A stretch of 64,000 bases of DNA from Pseudoalteromonas sp. T1lg48 (GCF_002964785.1 NZ_PQCC01000002.1:62001-126000); one strand, 5' to 3'; shown: positions 46,107 to 57,480, numbered from the stretch's first letter. The notes: generated by a model not told the origin, from the sequence alone. A program made the numbers and translations.

Positions 46107-48785
46107 ATGAAGACGAGCAAGCTAAGCATTCGCTTATTGTGGTACATCACCCCGGTGGTGATCTTGCCCTTGCTGTTTTTAGGTGGCTTTACCCTCACCA
46201 ACGTCACCAGCTCCTCGGAGCAACAGGCGCAATTGATTGTCAGCCGCTTTGTTGAACAGCAACAAAACAAGGTGTTTCACTCGCTCAATGTCTACCATTC
46301 CACCACAGAGCTGCTGAGCACCTCGCCGGTATTGCAAAACTTTTTACACCAGATTGACCGCCCCAACACCTATTACACCGCCCACTTGGGTGCGCTGCTC
46401 GACGTCTTTAGCAGTTATACCGAGGCCTATCCAGATATTCTCAGTATTAACTTTGTCTCCAGTACGCAAAAAAGTTACGCCTATTTTTCCACCACGCTGC
46501 AAAGTGCACCACAGCAATACCCCTTTTTCGAGCAGTTGCTTACCAGCTCTTTGCGTCGCCAACAATTTATGGTGCAAGAAGACAATGGCGAAACCACCCT
46601 CTACTTTGCGCAAAAAGTGTTTGCCCCGGACTACCACCTGGAGCGTCCGGTACTGCTTGGCCATATCATAGTGCGGGTGCAGCCGACCGTGCTAAATACT
46701 GCAATTTTAGAGGCTCCCTACAATAACACCTTGAATTTATTGCTGACCGAGCAAGGCAAGGTGCTGTTTAGTTCCAACCATGCGCTGCTGGGTAAGACGC
46801 TCAGCGAGCAGGATTTAGAAGCCATAGATCTCTGGGCCGACAATGGCCGTCTTAATGAAATTGTGCTGGAAAGCGTCGATAACACTGAACGCATGCTCTA
46901 CGGTGTGCAAATGCCCGACGGCCACTATTTCGTTACCAGCATTCCTAAAAAAATGCTCTATCAGGCCGGTAAGGTGATCAGTCTCATCACCGCGCTGATC
47001 GTGCTGATCTCCATCGTCACCCTGCCCGTGTTAATCTTTATCGTGGTACGTAATTTACTGCTCAATCCCATAGAGCAACTGGGAGCCGCCAGTCACCGCG
47101 TCGGCGCCAACGATCTGGCCGTGCGCCTTGATGACAAGCGCACCGATGAGGTTGGCCAGTTGTTTAGCGACTTTAACAACATGGTGAACAAGATTTATCG
47201 CACTCAGGGCGAGCTCAAGGAATATAAAGACACCTTGGAACAGAGGGTTGAGGAACGCACCCTGGAGCTAGAAAAAACCAACAAGGCATTGGAGCTGGCC
47301 ATTGAGCAGGCGGAGCAGGCCAACCAGTTAAAAAGCCGCTTTTTGGCCAATATGAGCCATGAAATTCGCACACCCTTAACCGCCATCATGGGTTTTACCG
47401 AGCAGCTGCTGGAAAACAACCAGGTAGACGATGACAAGGTGCAACATCAGCTCGCCACCGTGCTGCGCAACTCACGCCACCTGCTGGAACTGATCAACAA
47501 CATCTTGGATCTATCGAAAATTGAGGCGGAAAAGCTGGCCGTTAACCGCGAGCCGGTGTCACTGTTTGAGCTGTTTGACGACTTGAACTCCATCGTCGAA
47601 CCTCAGGCGCAACAAAAACAACTGGGGTTTGCCATTAACTACCAGTTCCCCTTACCTAAATACATTAACAGCGACCAAACCCGCATTAAGCAGATCCTGC
47701 TCAATATCCTCACCAATGCGGTGAAGTTTACCGCCAAAGGCCAGGTCCATCTGGATGTCAGTTACCACGACGATGTGCTTGAGTGTGTGGTCAGCGACAC
47801 CGGCATAGGCATCTCGGATCAGGAACTGACCCGTATTTTTAAACCCTTCGAGCAGGCCGACACCACCACCACACGTCGCTTTGGCGGCAGCGGCCTGGGC
47901 CTGTGTATTGCTAAAAACCTGGCGCAATTATTAGGTGGTGATGTCCGTGCTCATAGCCAACAAGGTATTGGTAGTCGCTTTACCGTACAGATCAACTGTA
48001 ACCAGGTGTATGAAGCCCAAGACTTCTATCATGGCACCGAAGAAATGCAACCAGTGAAAGAACCAATACCAACCTTAAGCTGGCAGCAGTTTGACGGTGA
48101 GATTCTGGTGGCTGAGGATAACCAGGACAACCAGGCGCTTATCTCCTTATTGTTGGAGCGCTGGGGGATCACTCCAGACTTTGCCAATAACGGCGCCGAA
48201 GCGGTAGAAAAGGCCCTGGTCAAAGATTACCAGTTGATCTTAATGGATATGCAGATGCCGGTAATGGGTGGTGAAGAAGCCACGCAAATGCTGCGCCATG
48301 CTGCCTACGATGGGCCCATCATTGCCCTGACCGCCAACGTGATGAAACACGATATTGAACGTTATTTAGAGGCGGGCTGTGACAAGGCGCTGGCCAAACC
48401 CATCGACAAGGAGCAGCTCGAACATACCCTGGCTACCTATTTAAGCTTGCAGCAGGAAGCCAATTCCAAGTGGGATGACATACTTAAAAGCGAGCGCTTT
48501 TTACAGATCAATGAAAACTACAAGCAAAAACTCCCCGACTACCTTGAGCAGGTCTTGGCTCACCAGAAGGCCAAGGAGTGGGAGCAGTTGCAGGCAATTG
48601 CCCACAGCATTAAGGGCAGTGCCAGCTGCTTTGGCTTTAACGCCGTGGCCGATGCCGCCAGCGAGCTCGAGCTATCGCTGCGCAACGGCGAGTGTGAGCA
48701 CCACGAATACCCCGTGCTTAAGCTTGAACACGCCATCCGCTTTGTTTTACAACCACAAGCCCAAACGCCTAAGAGACTCTCTTAA
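46107..48785 (+). CDS. Hybrid sensor histidine kinase (sensor, HAMP, HisKA, HATPase, REC, Hpt)
   Basis: This 892-residue membrane kinase has TM helices at about 12-30 and 288-314 around a periplasmic or extracytoplasmic sensor of some 255 residues. HAMP follows (315-367), then a coiled coil. HisKA has H418 in LANMSHEIRTPLTAIMG. The HATPase shows DQTRIKQILLNILTNAVKF, DTGIGIS and FGGSGLGL. A receiver domain (about 665-780) has D714 in LILMDMQMP, and an Hpt domain has H833 in AHSIKGSASCFGF. The layout matches BarA/LuxQ-type phosphorelays, but the sensor is unknown and no response-regulator gene is adjacent. AAGGAGG precedes the ATG. Confidence 0.93.
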   Translation: MKTSKLSIRLLWYITPVVILPLLFLGGFTLTNVTSSSEQQAQLIVSRFVEQQQNKVFHSLNVYHSTTELLSTSPVLQNFLHQIDRPNTYYTAHLGALLDVFSSYTEAYPDILSINFVSSTQKSYAYFSTTLQSAPQQYPFFEQLLTSSLRRQQFMVQEDNGETTLYFAQKVFAPDYHLERPVLLGHIIVRVQPTVLNTAILEAPYNNTLNLLLTEQGKVLFSSNHALLGKTLSEQDLEAIDLWADNGRLNEIVLESVDNTERMLYGVQMPDGHYFVTSIPKKMLYQAGKVISLITALIVLISIVTLPVLIFIVVRNLLLNPIEQLGAASHRVGANDLAVRLDDKRTDEVGQLFSDFNNMVNKIYRTQGELKEYKDTLEQRVEERTLELEKTNKALELAIEQAEQANQLKSRFLANMSHEIRTPLTAIMGFTEQLLENNQVDDDKVQHQLATVLRNSRHLLELINNILDLSKIEAEKLAVNREPVSLFELFDDLNSIVEPQAQQKQLGFAINYQFPLPKYINSDQTRIKQILLNILTNAVKFTAKGQVHLDVSYHDDVLECVVSDTGIGISDQELTRIFKPFEQADTTTTRRFGGSGLGLCIAKNLAQLLGGDVRAHSQQGIGSRFTVQINCNQVYEAQDFYHGTEEMQPVKEPIPTLSWQQFDGEILVAEDNQDNQALISLLLERWGITPDFANNGAEAVEKALVKDYQLILMDMQMPVMGGEEATQMLRHAAYDGPIIALTANVMKHDIERYLEAGCDKALAKPIDKEQLEHTLATYLSLQQEANSKWDDILKSERFLQINENYKQKLPDYLEQVLAHQKAKEWEQLQAIAHSIKGSASCFGFNAVADAASELELSLRNGECEHHEYPVLKLEHAIRFVLQPQAQTPKRLS

Positions 48786-48840
48786 GTCACTTGCCACACA
48801 GTAGCTAAAAAATAAAATTACATAACGAGAACGATAAACT

Positions 48841-49782
48841 ATGGACACGTTTTTAAATTGGGACTCGCCTGAATGGCTTGAACGGGTGCAGTCGTGGACA
48901 AATCAGAACCTTGCAAAGCTTGGCCTTGAGCCATTAGGTAAACTACAAAAGGTTTCCGGCTGGGCCCTAGGCCAAATCTTTAAGCAAAATACCAACGAGG
49001 GTCTGTGCTTTTTCAAGGCAGCGGCTTTTCTACCTATGTTTTCTAATGAGTCCCAGCTGTGTGCAAAGCTTTCAGAACTGATGCCTGAATATGTGCCTCA
49101 AACTATATGCAGCTCAAGCGAGCAGCAGTGGATGATAACTAGAGACTTTGGCGGGGGGCTACCCGAAGATGCAGATAACAGCTTATGGTCAAAAGCTTTT
49201 CAACGCCTAGCCAGGCTGCAACGACACTCTACCAAGCACCTCGATGAGCTGCTGCAAAGTGGTTGTTTACTTAGACGGATAGCTGATCTTCCAGAGCAAT
49301 TAAGTGACGCATTAAATGATAGTGAGATAACACAAGACCTTGCAGATGACTTCAGAATTAACAAGGATGGGATAGTACTCAAGGTAAAACTGGCGGTTGA
49401 AAAATTAGAAAGCTTTGATCTGCCCGATACGCTTGTGCATGGTGATCTGCACATCGAGAATATTGCCCAAGTAAATGATAAGTTTATTTTTTTCGACTGG
49501 AGTGACGCCTGTATAAGTCATCCCTTCATCGACGGTACTTACATTTATAGAATGCCCGAAGGTGAAAACAAGGAAGAGATAGTCAACGCCTATTTGTCAC
49601 AATGGTCTGATTTAGCCGACTATGCAAGGCTACGAGACGCCTGGGATAAAGCCGAGTTGGTTTGCTATGCACACCAAGCAATATCCTATGCATCCATGAA
49701 AAAAGCCCTTAGCTCTGAGCAAATGGTGGATTTAGAACAGGCTTTTTTGAATGCTTTTAACAGGCTTCTTGCCAAAAGTTAA
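48841..49782 (+). CDS. Aminoglycoside-phosphotransferase-like kinase
   Basis: The 313-residue protein has a protein-kinase-like fold of the APH group. The catalytic loop is LVHGDLHIENIAQ (D near residue 201) and the metal-binding aspartate is in FIFFDWSDACISHPF. A glycine-rich N-terminal lobe is not obvious. Members phosphorylate small molecules such as choline, homoserine or antibiotics; the substrate cannot be told. Codon use is more AT-rich than its neighbours, which hints at acquisition. It stands alone. Confidence 0.8.
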   Translation: MDTFLNWDSPEWLERVQSWTNQNLAKLGLEPLGKLQKVSGWALGQIFKQNTNEGLCFFKAAAFLPMFSNESQLCAKLSELMPEYVPQTICSSSEQQWMITRDFGGGLPEDADNSLWSKAFQRLARLQRHSTKHLDELLQSGCLLRRIADLPEQLSDALNDSEITQDLADDFRINKDGIVLKVKLAVEKLESFDLPDTLVHGDLHIENIAQVNDKFIFFDWSDACISHPFIDGTYIYRMPEGENKEEIVNAYLSQWSDLADYARLRDAWDKAELVCYAHQAISYASMKKALSSEQMVDLEQAFLNAFNRLLAKS

Positions 49783-49905
49783 AATAAAAACGAAAACGAG
49801 GAGCTATCCTGCAAGCACCTAATCACCTAGGCGCAACGATAGTAATGCATCAAACCAAGGATGAGGGCAAGCGAGGCAAAGCTATTGTTAACGGATACTG
49901 GATGA

Positions 49906-50349
49906 CTAATCATCACCCATCAAAGGTTTCATCATTAACAAGGCATCTTCGCCATCGGGATAGTATTTCTTGCGCACACCGTTAGTGATAAAGCCATAGC
50001 CTTCATACAGGGCGATGGCGGCGGCATTGCTTTCACGCACTTCTAAAAACATCAACTCGGCATTACGCGCAGTCGAGTCCTTAATGAGCGATTGCATCAA
50101 CACCTTGCCCAAGCCCTGCCCTTGGTGGCTCGGCGCAACGCAAATATCCACCAAGGTAATATCGGGGCCAGCTTGCTCGGCGACATAAAAGCCCAAGAGC
50201 GTGTTATCACTGAAGACTCCAGTGCAAAAATAGCGTCCGGACATACAAGAGCGCATCAGCTTCTCGCTCCAAGGATGGCTGTGACAGGCTCGCTCAATAA
50301 CCATCATGTCCGCCAGGTGCTGTTCGCCCAAAGGCGCCAGTCTATGCAT
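49906..50349 (-). CDS. rimI: Ribosomal-protein-S18-alanine N-acetyltransferase
   Basis: RimI acetylates the N-terminal alanine of ribosomal protein S18. The 147-residue GNAT protein has the acetyl-CoA loop VAPSHQGQGLGKVLMQSL, the conserved FLEVRESNAAAIALYEGYGF and the ending RKKYYPDGEDALLM. Its start overlaps the holD-like gene by 8 nt, and a holD-rimI order is known from E. coli. Confidence 0.93.
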   Translation of the reverse strand: MHRLAPLGEQHLADMMVIERACHSHPWSEKLMRSCMSGRYFCTGVFSDNTLLGFYVAEQAGPDITLVDICVAPSHQGQGLGKVLMQSLIKDSTARNAELMFLEVRESNAAAIALYEGYGFITNGVRKKYYPDGEDALLMMKPLMGDD

Positions 50350-50647
50350 CGATTAACACCTGTTCACACTCACACAATTGCTGCCACAAGGCCTGTTTGT
50401 GTGCCACGGACAAATCGGTGCCGGGAAGGTACACGCGATTACCCTGCAATTGTGGTGTGTCCACATCACCCAGGTGCACCTCGCTCCCTGCGGGAAGCAG
50501 ACGCAAAATATCCTCGGCCAAGGGGCCAGACAAGGGTTGTGAACCTTGGACCTGTTCACCATCAAGAGGCTGTGTGTCATGCGCTCGGTAAGCTGCGCGT
50601 AAACGCACCGGCTGTATAGCAAAAATATCGGCTAACTGTGATTGCAT
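50342..50647 (-). CDS. holD: HolD-like protein (DNA polymerase III psi subunit), short
   Basis: Psi links the clamp loader with the chi subunit and SSB. The ATG at 50647 gives 101 residues, where E. coli HolD has 137. Two blocks resemble HolD: QPLSGPLAEDILRLLP in the middle (compare PLTDPLVSDVLRAL) and ALWQQLCECEQ at the end (compare ALWQQICTYE). The N-terminal chi-binding part seems short. A longer frame upstream runs into tRNA-Trp and is an artefact. Position next to rimI supports the call. Confidence 0.65.
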   Translation of the reverse strand: MQSQLADIFAIQPVRLRAAYRAHDTQPLDGEQVQGSQPLSGPLAEDILRLLPAGSEVHLGDVDTPQLQGNRVYLPGTDLSVAHKQALWQQLCECEQVLIDA

Positions 50648-50709
50648 AGGGAAATTAATAACTGCATTTGGCGGCTGCCAGTGTAGCGTAAAGACGCTAA
50701 GGAAAGAAG

Positions 50710-50786
50710 TGGCAGGGGCGGAGAGATTCGAACTCCCAACCGTCGGTTTTGGAGACCGCTGTTCTACCAATTGGAACTACGCCCCT
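50710..50786 (-). tRNA. tRNA-Trp (anticodon CCA)
   Basis: The minus strand shows AGGGGCG / CGCCCCT acceptor stem, D arm GTTC...GAAC, anticodon loop CTCCAAA reading CCA, T arm GGGAG-TTCGAAT-CTCTC, discriminator G and an encoded CCA end at 50710-50712. The sequence matches gammaproteobacterial tRNA-Trp. holD starts 62 nt after it. Confidence 0.97.
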
Positions 50787-50799
50787 GCAATGTCGACGC

Positions 50800-50827
50800 A
50801 TTATAATGAGGTTTTTATAAAGGTAAA
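50800..50827 (-). promoter_or_regulatory. Sigma-70 promoter of tRNA-Trp
   Basis: On the minus strand TTTACC (50822-50827), 16 nt, TATAAT (50800-50805). Expected transcription start is close to 50793, 7 nt before the tRNA. Confidence 0.75.
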
Positions 50828-51162
50828 GAAAAAATATCGCCGTACCCGTTCAACTGCTATGAAAATAAACAAACGATGAAAAAACCATCTATTATCCGGC
50901 ATGATAACGTAAGATTTTGCGTAACATCCGTTTTGTTACGGTTCTTTACAGACCCCCTACCCCCTCCTAACTGCCGCCTTTTTACTCGCACTAAACTGAC
51001 GAAAAAATATAGGTACAAGCAGATTGACACCCTAATATGCGCCTTGCTATTTTCCTTAACGGCCTCTTTGGCATTGAAACGGATGCCAATAGAAATCAAA
51101 TGGATAGCGCTTTCTTGGCATGACTATGGCCAAGGCGCTAACAAGCTAATAAGGACGTTAAG
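50828..51162. other. Non-coding gap between tRNA-Trp promoter and the exported protein gene
   Basis: About 335 bases with no supportable gene. A pyrimidine-rich run (CCCCCTACCCCCTCC at 50952-50966) and a 96-codon open frame are present, but the frame has no ribosome site and runs into the next gene. Confidence 0.4.
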
Positions 51163-52095
51163 ATGAATAAAACCAACCGCTGGCTAGTGCCCCTGTGTAC
51201 CACCCTCGCCCTGCTGGCAAGCACGCCGACCCTGGCAAAGAATTACCTAAATATTGAGGTCGCGGATGAAATTTTGGCACTCGGTGAGCAATACCAGTTG
51301 TCGCTTAGCGAGAGTATTCTCAGCGATAAAAGCCATGAGGTGAATAAGAAGCGCCTCACCTTTAAGCCCGAAGAAGACAAGGTCTTTTACGAATTCACCC
51401 TCAGCATCAAAAAAGACGAACAGGTGTGGATCAGTGATGTCTTTGTTTTTAGCAACCAAAAAAACTTTTTAGACTTTAATACCCTGCTTTTTTCAAAACT
51501 GGTTGATGAGAGCGATTTTTATCATCTCGATCACAAGGCCGGATACAATTTCTTCTCGTCCTATTCGCAGCAAATTCCCGAGGGCTATAAAAAATTAAAG
51601 GCCGAATATGATAAAGGCCTGCCGCACTATTTCAGCTACACCAGCCCTGCGACCGACTACCAAGCATACCTGGCAAATATTTACCCCTTGTCGGAAAAAT
51701 TAAAGAAAGCGGTGAAGGAAACGCAGGCCACCAAGGTGACCCCTCATGAAGAGATCATTAAAGACTTTATCAGCGCAGTAAACAGCAAGCGCTCGGCGCC
51801 ATTATTAAAATATCGCGACCCCAAGGCATCGCAGAAGAACAAGGATATTTACAAGCGAGGGCTGCAAACCCTGTTCGCTTACTTCGATAAAATTGGCCAC
51901 CCCACCAAGTTCAAGGTCACCCAACATAGGCGCTATGAAAACATCAATCAGCCTAGCGTCGACTACTATCTCATCGACATTCTTGAGCACAATGGGGCGT
52001 TAAGCAAACGGGTAGAGATGGAGTTTTACTTTAGCGATGTGCACGGCAAACGCTATATCAAGGAATACGATATCACCGGCATTCATTTCGAATAA
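51163..52095 (+). CDS. Exported protein of unknown function
   Basis: The 310-residue protein has a clear signal peptide (about 1-25, basic start, LVPLCTTLALLASTPTLA). The mature part is lysine- and tyrosine-rich with no recognised family. The second half (from about 190, EEIIKDFISAVNSKR) looks like an independent alpha/beta domain ending DVHGKRYIKEYDITGIHFE, possibly a small NTF2-like fold, though this is only an impression. TAAGGA precedes the ATG, and a terminator follows. Confidence 0.7.
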   Translation: MNKTNRWLVPLCTTLALLASTPTLAKNYLNIEVADEILALGEQYQLSLSESILSDKSHEVNKKRLTFKPEEDKVFYEFTLSIKKDEQVWISDVFVFSNQKNFLDFNTLLFSKLVDESDFYHLDHKAGYNFFSSYSQQIPEGYKKLKAEYDKGLPHYFSYTSPATDYQAYLANIYPLSEKLKKAVKETQATKVTPHEEIIKDFISAVNSKRSAPLLKYRDPKASQKNKDIYKRGLQTLFAYFDKIGHPTKFKVTQHRRYENINQPSVDYYLIDILEHNGALSKRVEMEFYFSDVHGKRYIKEYDITGIHFE

Positions 52096-52096
52096 C

Positions 52097-52124
52097 AAAA
52101 AAGGGCTGTTACCAGCCCTTTTTT
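52097..52124. terminator. Bidirectional terminator
   Basis: Perfect stem AAAAAAGGGCTG / CAGCCCTTTTTT with TTAC loop between the exported-protein gene and guaA, which converge. Confidence 0.92.
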
Positions 52125-52157
52125 AATGTGCTTATCTCATCATGAGATACGTGGGAA

Positions 52158-53735
52158 TTATTCCCACTCGATAGTCGCAGGTGGCTTACCTGAGATATCG
52201 TAAACCACGCGAGAAATACCGTCGATTTCGTTGATGATACGGTTTGAAACCTTACCTAGGAAGTCATAGGGTAGGTGTGACCAACGCGCCGTCATAAAGT
52301 CGATGGTTTCAACACAACGTAGGCTTACAACCCAGTCGTATTTACGGGCATCACCCATTACACCTACCGAACGTACCGGTAAGAACACGGTGAATGCCTG
52401 GCTTACCTTGTGGTAAAGGTCGGCATTGTGTAGCTCTTCGATGAAAATCGCATCGGCACGGCGCAGTAGATCACAGTACTCTTTCTTGATTTCACCCAGT
52501 ACACGTACACCTAGACCCGGACCCGGGAATGGGTGGCGATAAAGCATGTCGTAAGGCAGGCCAAGCTCAAGACCAATCTTACGTACCTCGTCTTTGAACA
52601 GCTCACGCAGTGGCTCAACCAGACCCATCTCCATATCTTCAGGAAGACCGCCCACATTGTGGTGAGACTTGATCACGTGTGCCTTACCCGTAGCAGACGC
52701 CGCAGACTCGATTACGTCTGGGTAGATGGTACCCTGAGCAAGCCATTTTGCGTTTACGCGCTTACCTGCTTCTTCGTCGAATACTTCGATAAAGGTGTGG
52801 CCGATGGCCTTACGCTTAGCTTCTGGCTCATCAATGCCTTCAAGGGCTTTCAAGAAGCGCTCTTCGGCGTCAACCTTCACTATGTTCAGGCCGAAGTGGT
52901 CACCGAACATGTCCATTACCTGCTGGCCTTCATTTAAACGCAGTAGGCCGTTGTCTACGAATACACAGGTCAGTTTGTCGCCAATCGCTCTGTGAATAAG
53001 CATGGCCACAACCGATGAATCAACACCACCAGAAAGACCAAGAATTACTTCGTCGTCACCGACTTTTTCTTTAATACGAGCGATCGCATCTTCGATAATT
53101 TGCGCCGGAGTCCATAGCTTGTCACAGCCACAGATATCAACCACAAAGCGCTCTAGCAGGCGCTGGCCTTGTAGCGTGTGCGTTACTTCCGGGTGGAACT
53201 GAACGCCATAGAAGCGCTTTTCTTCCCAAGACATGGCCGCATGTGGACAGGTGTCGGTTTTTGCCGTGGTGGCAAACTGAGGTGGAATGGCTTCAACCTT
53301 GTCGCCGTGGCTCATCCATACATCCAATAAACCAGCGCCGTTCTCACCCAGGTGATCTTCAATCGCTTCGAATAGTGCACAGTTACCCACTTTTTCAACT
53401 TGCGCGTAACCAAACTCTTTCTTATCAGAGCCATGTACCTTACCGCCCAGCTGCATGGCCATGGTTTGCATGCCGTAACATACGCCAAGAACCGGCACAC
53501 CCGCTTCGAATACGTAATCAGGCGCACGTGGGCTGCCCTGCTCTACCGTTGACTCTGGGCCACCAGATAGAATGATACCTTGTGGGTTGAATTCACGGAT
53601 TTGCTCCTCCGTTACATCCCAAGCCCACAGCTCACAATAAACACCAATTTCACGCACACGACGGGCGATTAATTGCGTGTACTGTGAACCAAAGTCAAGG
53701 ATCAATATACGGGAGTCATGGATATCTTTGCTCAT
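52158..53735 (-). CDS. guaA: GMP synthase (glutamine-hydrolysing)
   Basis: GuaA converts XMP to GMP. The 525-residue product has the class I amidotransferase domain ([22 protein letters not shown] with the catalytic Cys, FHPEVTHT). Next come the ATP-pyrophosphatase P-loop LSGGVDSSV and the C-terminal dimer domain ([22 protein letters not shown]). Downstream of guaB on the same strand, the usual guaBA pair, with 109 nt between. Confidence 0.97.
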   Translation of the reverse strand: MSKDIHDSRILILDFGSQYTQLIARRVREIGVYCELWAWDVTEEQIREFNPQGIILSGGPESTVEQGSPRAPDYVFEAGVPVLGVCYGMQTMAMQLGGKVHGSDKKEFGYAQVEKVGNCALFEAIEDHLGENGAGLLDVWMSHGDKVEAIPPQFATTAKTDTCPHAAMSWEEKRFYGVQFHPEVTHTLQGQRLLERFVVDICGCDKLWTPAQIIEDAIARIKEKVGDDEVILGLSGGVDSSVVAMLIHRAIGDKLTCVFVDNGLLRLNEGQQVMDMFGDHFGLNIVKVDAEERFLKALEGIDEPEAKRKAIGHTFIEVFDEEAGKRVNAKWLAQGTIYPDVIESAASATGKAHVIKSHHNVGGLPEDMEMGLVEPLRELFKDEVRKIGLELGLPYDMLYRHPFPGPGLGVRVLGEIKKEYCDLLRRADAIFIEELHNADLYHKVSQAFTVFLPVRSVGVMGDARKYDWVVSLRCVETIDFMTARWSHLPYDFLGKVSNRIINEIDGISRVVYDISGKPPATIEWE

Positions 53736-53802
53736 TGCGATCTCATCTAAATTAAATGAAATTGGATTAGCGCATTGTTAATTCGCTAATCAGAAATTAG
53801 TA

Positions 53803-53824
53803 AGGGCTAGCACTTGCTAGCCCT
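53803..53824 (-). terminator. Hairpin between guaB and guaA
   Basis: GGGCTAGCA / TGCTAGCCC stem with a 2-nt loop, extended by an A-T pair. The following bases on the minus strand (TTACTAATTT) are not a strict U-run, so it may be an attenuating or processing hairpin rather than a terminator. Confidence 0.55.
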
Positions 53825-53844
53825 GTTTTCGTCTATCTTGGCGA

Positions 53845-55401
<1,557 letters not shown>

Positions 55402-55448
55402 TTATTTATGATAAACTGCTCCAAGTTTTTACAAGGCGTGTTATCACT

Positions 55449-56807
55449 ATGTATTCACAATCAAATTCCGCCGCTAAGCAGAGCGTTTATACGGTATCAC
55501 GACTTAACCGTGAGATCCGTACTATTTTGGAGCGTGGCTTTGCCTCGATTGTGCTCACCGGTGAAATTTCTAACTTTGTCGCCCCCGCCTCCGGACATTG
55601 GTACTTTTCTTTAAAAGACGACAAGTCGCAGGTACGCGCCGCCATGTGGCGCGGTAATAACCGTTACGCCAAGTTCCGCCCCAAAGACGGCGACCAGGTT
55701 CAGGTGCAGGCCCGGGTCTCCTTGTATGAACCCCGTGGCGACTACCAGGTTATCGTTGAGCATATGGAAGCCGCCGGTGAAGGCGCCTTAAAACAAGAGT
55801 TTGAGGCCTTGAAAATGCGCTTGGCAGCACAAGGCCTGTTTAACTCCGCCCATAAGAAGCCCCTGCCCGGTACCATAAATAAAGTCGGGGTGATCACCTC
55901 CTCGACCGGCGCCGCCATCAAGGACATCTTAACCGTATTAAAACGCCGGGCACCGCAGTTAGAAGTGGTGATTTATCCCTGTCAGGTGCAAGGCGACACC
56001 GCCCATCAGGGGATCATCGACAAACTGCAACTGGCCAACGCCCGCAACGAGGTGGATGTACTGATCGTCGGTCGCGGCGGCGGTAGTTTGGAAGACCTCT
56101 GGTGTTTTAATAACGAACACCTGGCTCATGCCATTTTTAACAGCCAATTGCCGGTGATCAGCGCCGTTGGCCATGAAATCGACACCACCATCAGCGACTT
56201 TGTTGCCGATATTCGCGCTGCCACGCCTTCGGCGGCGGCGGAGCTGGTAAGCCCCGATAGCATACAGCTCAAGCAATCCATACATCACCAAAAACAGCGC
56301 CTTTACAGTGCCTGGCGTCACCTGCTGCATGACCGCGCACAGCAACTGCAACGGCTGCAAAGCCGTCTGTCGCAACAACACCCGGCCAATCAATTGATGC
56401 AGCAGCAACAACGTTTAGATGAGCTGCAAATGCGCCTGCACCACGCCATGGAAGGGCGTTTAAGCCACCAGCGGGGACATTTAAACCAGCTGAATATGCG
56501 GATGCAGCGCACCAACCCGGGTACTCAGGTGGCAGCAGCGAAATACCAGTTGCAACAGTTATCTACGCGCTTGGTGGCGGTACAAAAAGAGCAGCTCTAT
56601 CAGGCACAATCTCAGCTTGCGCAACTGGCGGCCAGACTCGATAGCATCAGCCCGCTGGCGGTATTAGCCCGAGGTTACAGCATAACTAAAAGTGAACAAG
56701 GCATTGTCAAATCGGTGACTCAGGTGCAACCACAGCAGCAATTAACAACCGTGGTTGCCGATGGGGAAATTATGACTCAGGTGGTTTGCGTTCAACCCAA
56801 AAGCTAA
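55449..56807 (+). CDS. xseA: Exodeoxyribonuclease VII large subunit
   Basis: XseA with XseB degrades single-stranded DNA. The 452-residue protein has an OB-fold start (VYTVSRLNREIRTILERGF, TGEISNFVAPASGHWYFSLK) and the catalytic core (GVITSSTGAAIKDIL, VGRGGGSLEDLW, SAVGHEIDTTISDFVADIRA). The C-terminal half is a long glutamine-rich coiled coil. ATG at 55449 is the homologous start; an in-frame TTG at 55395 is rejected. Its 3' end overlaps the next minus-strand gene by 38 nt. Confidence 0.95.
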   Translation: MYSQSNSAAKQSVYTVSRLNREIRTILERGFASIVLTGEISNFVAPASGHWYFSLKDDKSQVRAAMWRGNNRYAKFRPKDGDQVQVQARVSLYEPRGDYQVIVEHMEAAGEGALKQEFEALKMRLAAQGLFNSAHKKPLPGTINKVGVITSSTGAAIKDILTVLKRRAPQLEVVIYPCQVQGDTAHQGIIDKLQLANARNEVDVLIVGRGGGSLEDLWCFNNEHLAHAIFNSQLPVISAVGHEIDTTISDFVADIRAATPSAAAELVSPDSIQLKQSIHHQKQRLYSAWRHLLHDRAQQLQRLQSRLSQQHPANQLMQQQQRLDELQMRLHHAMEGRLSHQRGHLNQLNMRMQRTNPGTQVAAAKYQLQQLSTRLVAVQKEQLYQAQSQLAQLAARLDSISPLAVLARGYSITKSEQGIVKSVTQVQPQQQLTTVVADGEIMTQVVCVQPKS

Positions 56808-57480
56808 GGGAGCCATCGGAGCTCACTGCGCTGGTGCGTTGGAATTGGCGCCACCAGGGCTGCTTGTCAAGACGTGATTGCAGCTGGCGCCAGTCGGTGC
56901 GCGGGTCGAGTGTTACGCCCTCCAAGGCGGAGAACTCAATACGACACACGGTACTTTTACATTGCACCTTATCTAGGGCTACCTTGTCGGCAAAGCCTTC
57001 ACTGAAAACAAAATCACTGGTTTGGGTCTCCGTCAGGTAGGCCCAACTTTCATCGCGGGCTTCCTGTTCAAACAGCTGCTGCAGTTGGGATTCCATTTCC
57101 TCGGGCCCTTTTAGGGCGCGCTGTAGCACTTTTATCTCTTGCTTTGCCTGGGCCAGTTGCTGTGCTAATTGCGCCGTTTCTTCCAAGCTCTGCCCCCCAT
57201 TTTCAGGTTCAGTAATCTCGGCAAGGGTAGTCGGTGACTCGTCGAGGAGTGGTTCGGCCAGAAGTGGTTCGGCCAGAAGCTCCTGGTTACTGTCGGGGGT
57301 GTCGCTTTCAACCACGAAAGCGGGAGCGGCGGTGGGAGATAGCACTGCGCTCTGGGAAGGAGCGATCTTAGATGCGGTCGATATCATTGCTTGTTCGGTG
57401 TCGGCAAACAGCACATAACCGCTTCCCAACCCCACAAAAAAGGCCGCTGAGACGGCCATAACCAATTGATTTTTTGCCAT
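56770..57480 (-). CDS. Membrane-anchored coiled-coil protein of unknown function
   Basis: The 236-residue protein starts with a hydrophobic segment (LVMAVSAAFFVGLGSGYVLF), then a low-complexity linker. A coiled coil follows (about 100-150: AQLAQQLAQAKQEIKVLQRAL), then a C-terminal domain with a conserved-looking pair of cysteines (VQCKSTVCRIEFS). The linker contains a tandem 15-bp duplication, AGTGGTTCGGCCAGA twice (57248-57277), which writes LAEPL twice. I do not recognise a family. It sits upstream of cysE by 21 nt on the same strand as cysE but is transcribed after it. Confidence 0.65.
   Translation of the reverse strand: MAKNQLVMAVSAAFFVGLGSGYVLFADTEQAMISTASKIAPSQSAVLSPTAAPAFVVESDTPDSNQELLAEPLLAEPLLDESPTTLAEITEPENGGQSLEETAQLAQQLAQAKQEIKVLQRALKGPEEMESQLQQLFEQEARDESWAYLTETQTSDFVFSEGFADKVALDKVQCKSTVCRIEFSALEGVTLDPRTDWRQLQSRLDKQPWWRQFQRTSAVSSDGSLSFWVERKPPES

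Noticed and set aside
50648..50770. N-terminal extension of the holD-like gene
   Set aside because: The extension is the translation of tRNA-Trp and the gap after it, a familiar artefact.
50876..51166. 96-codon open frame before the exported protein gene
   Set aside because: No ribosome site, odd composition, and it overlaps the start region of a convincing gene with signal peptide.
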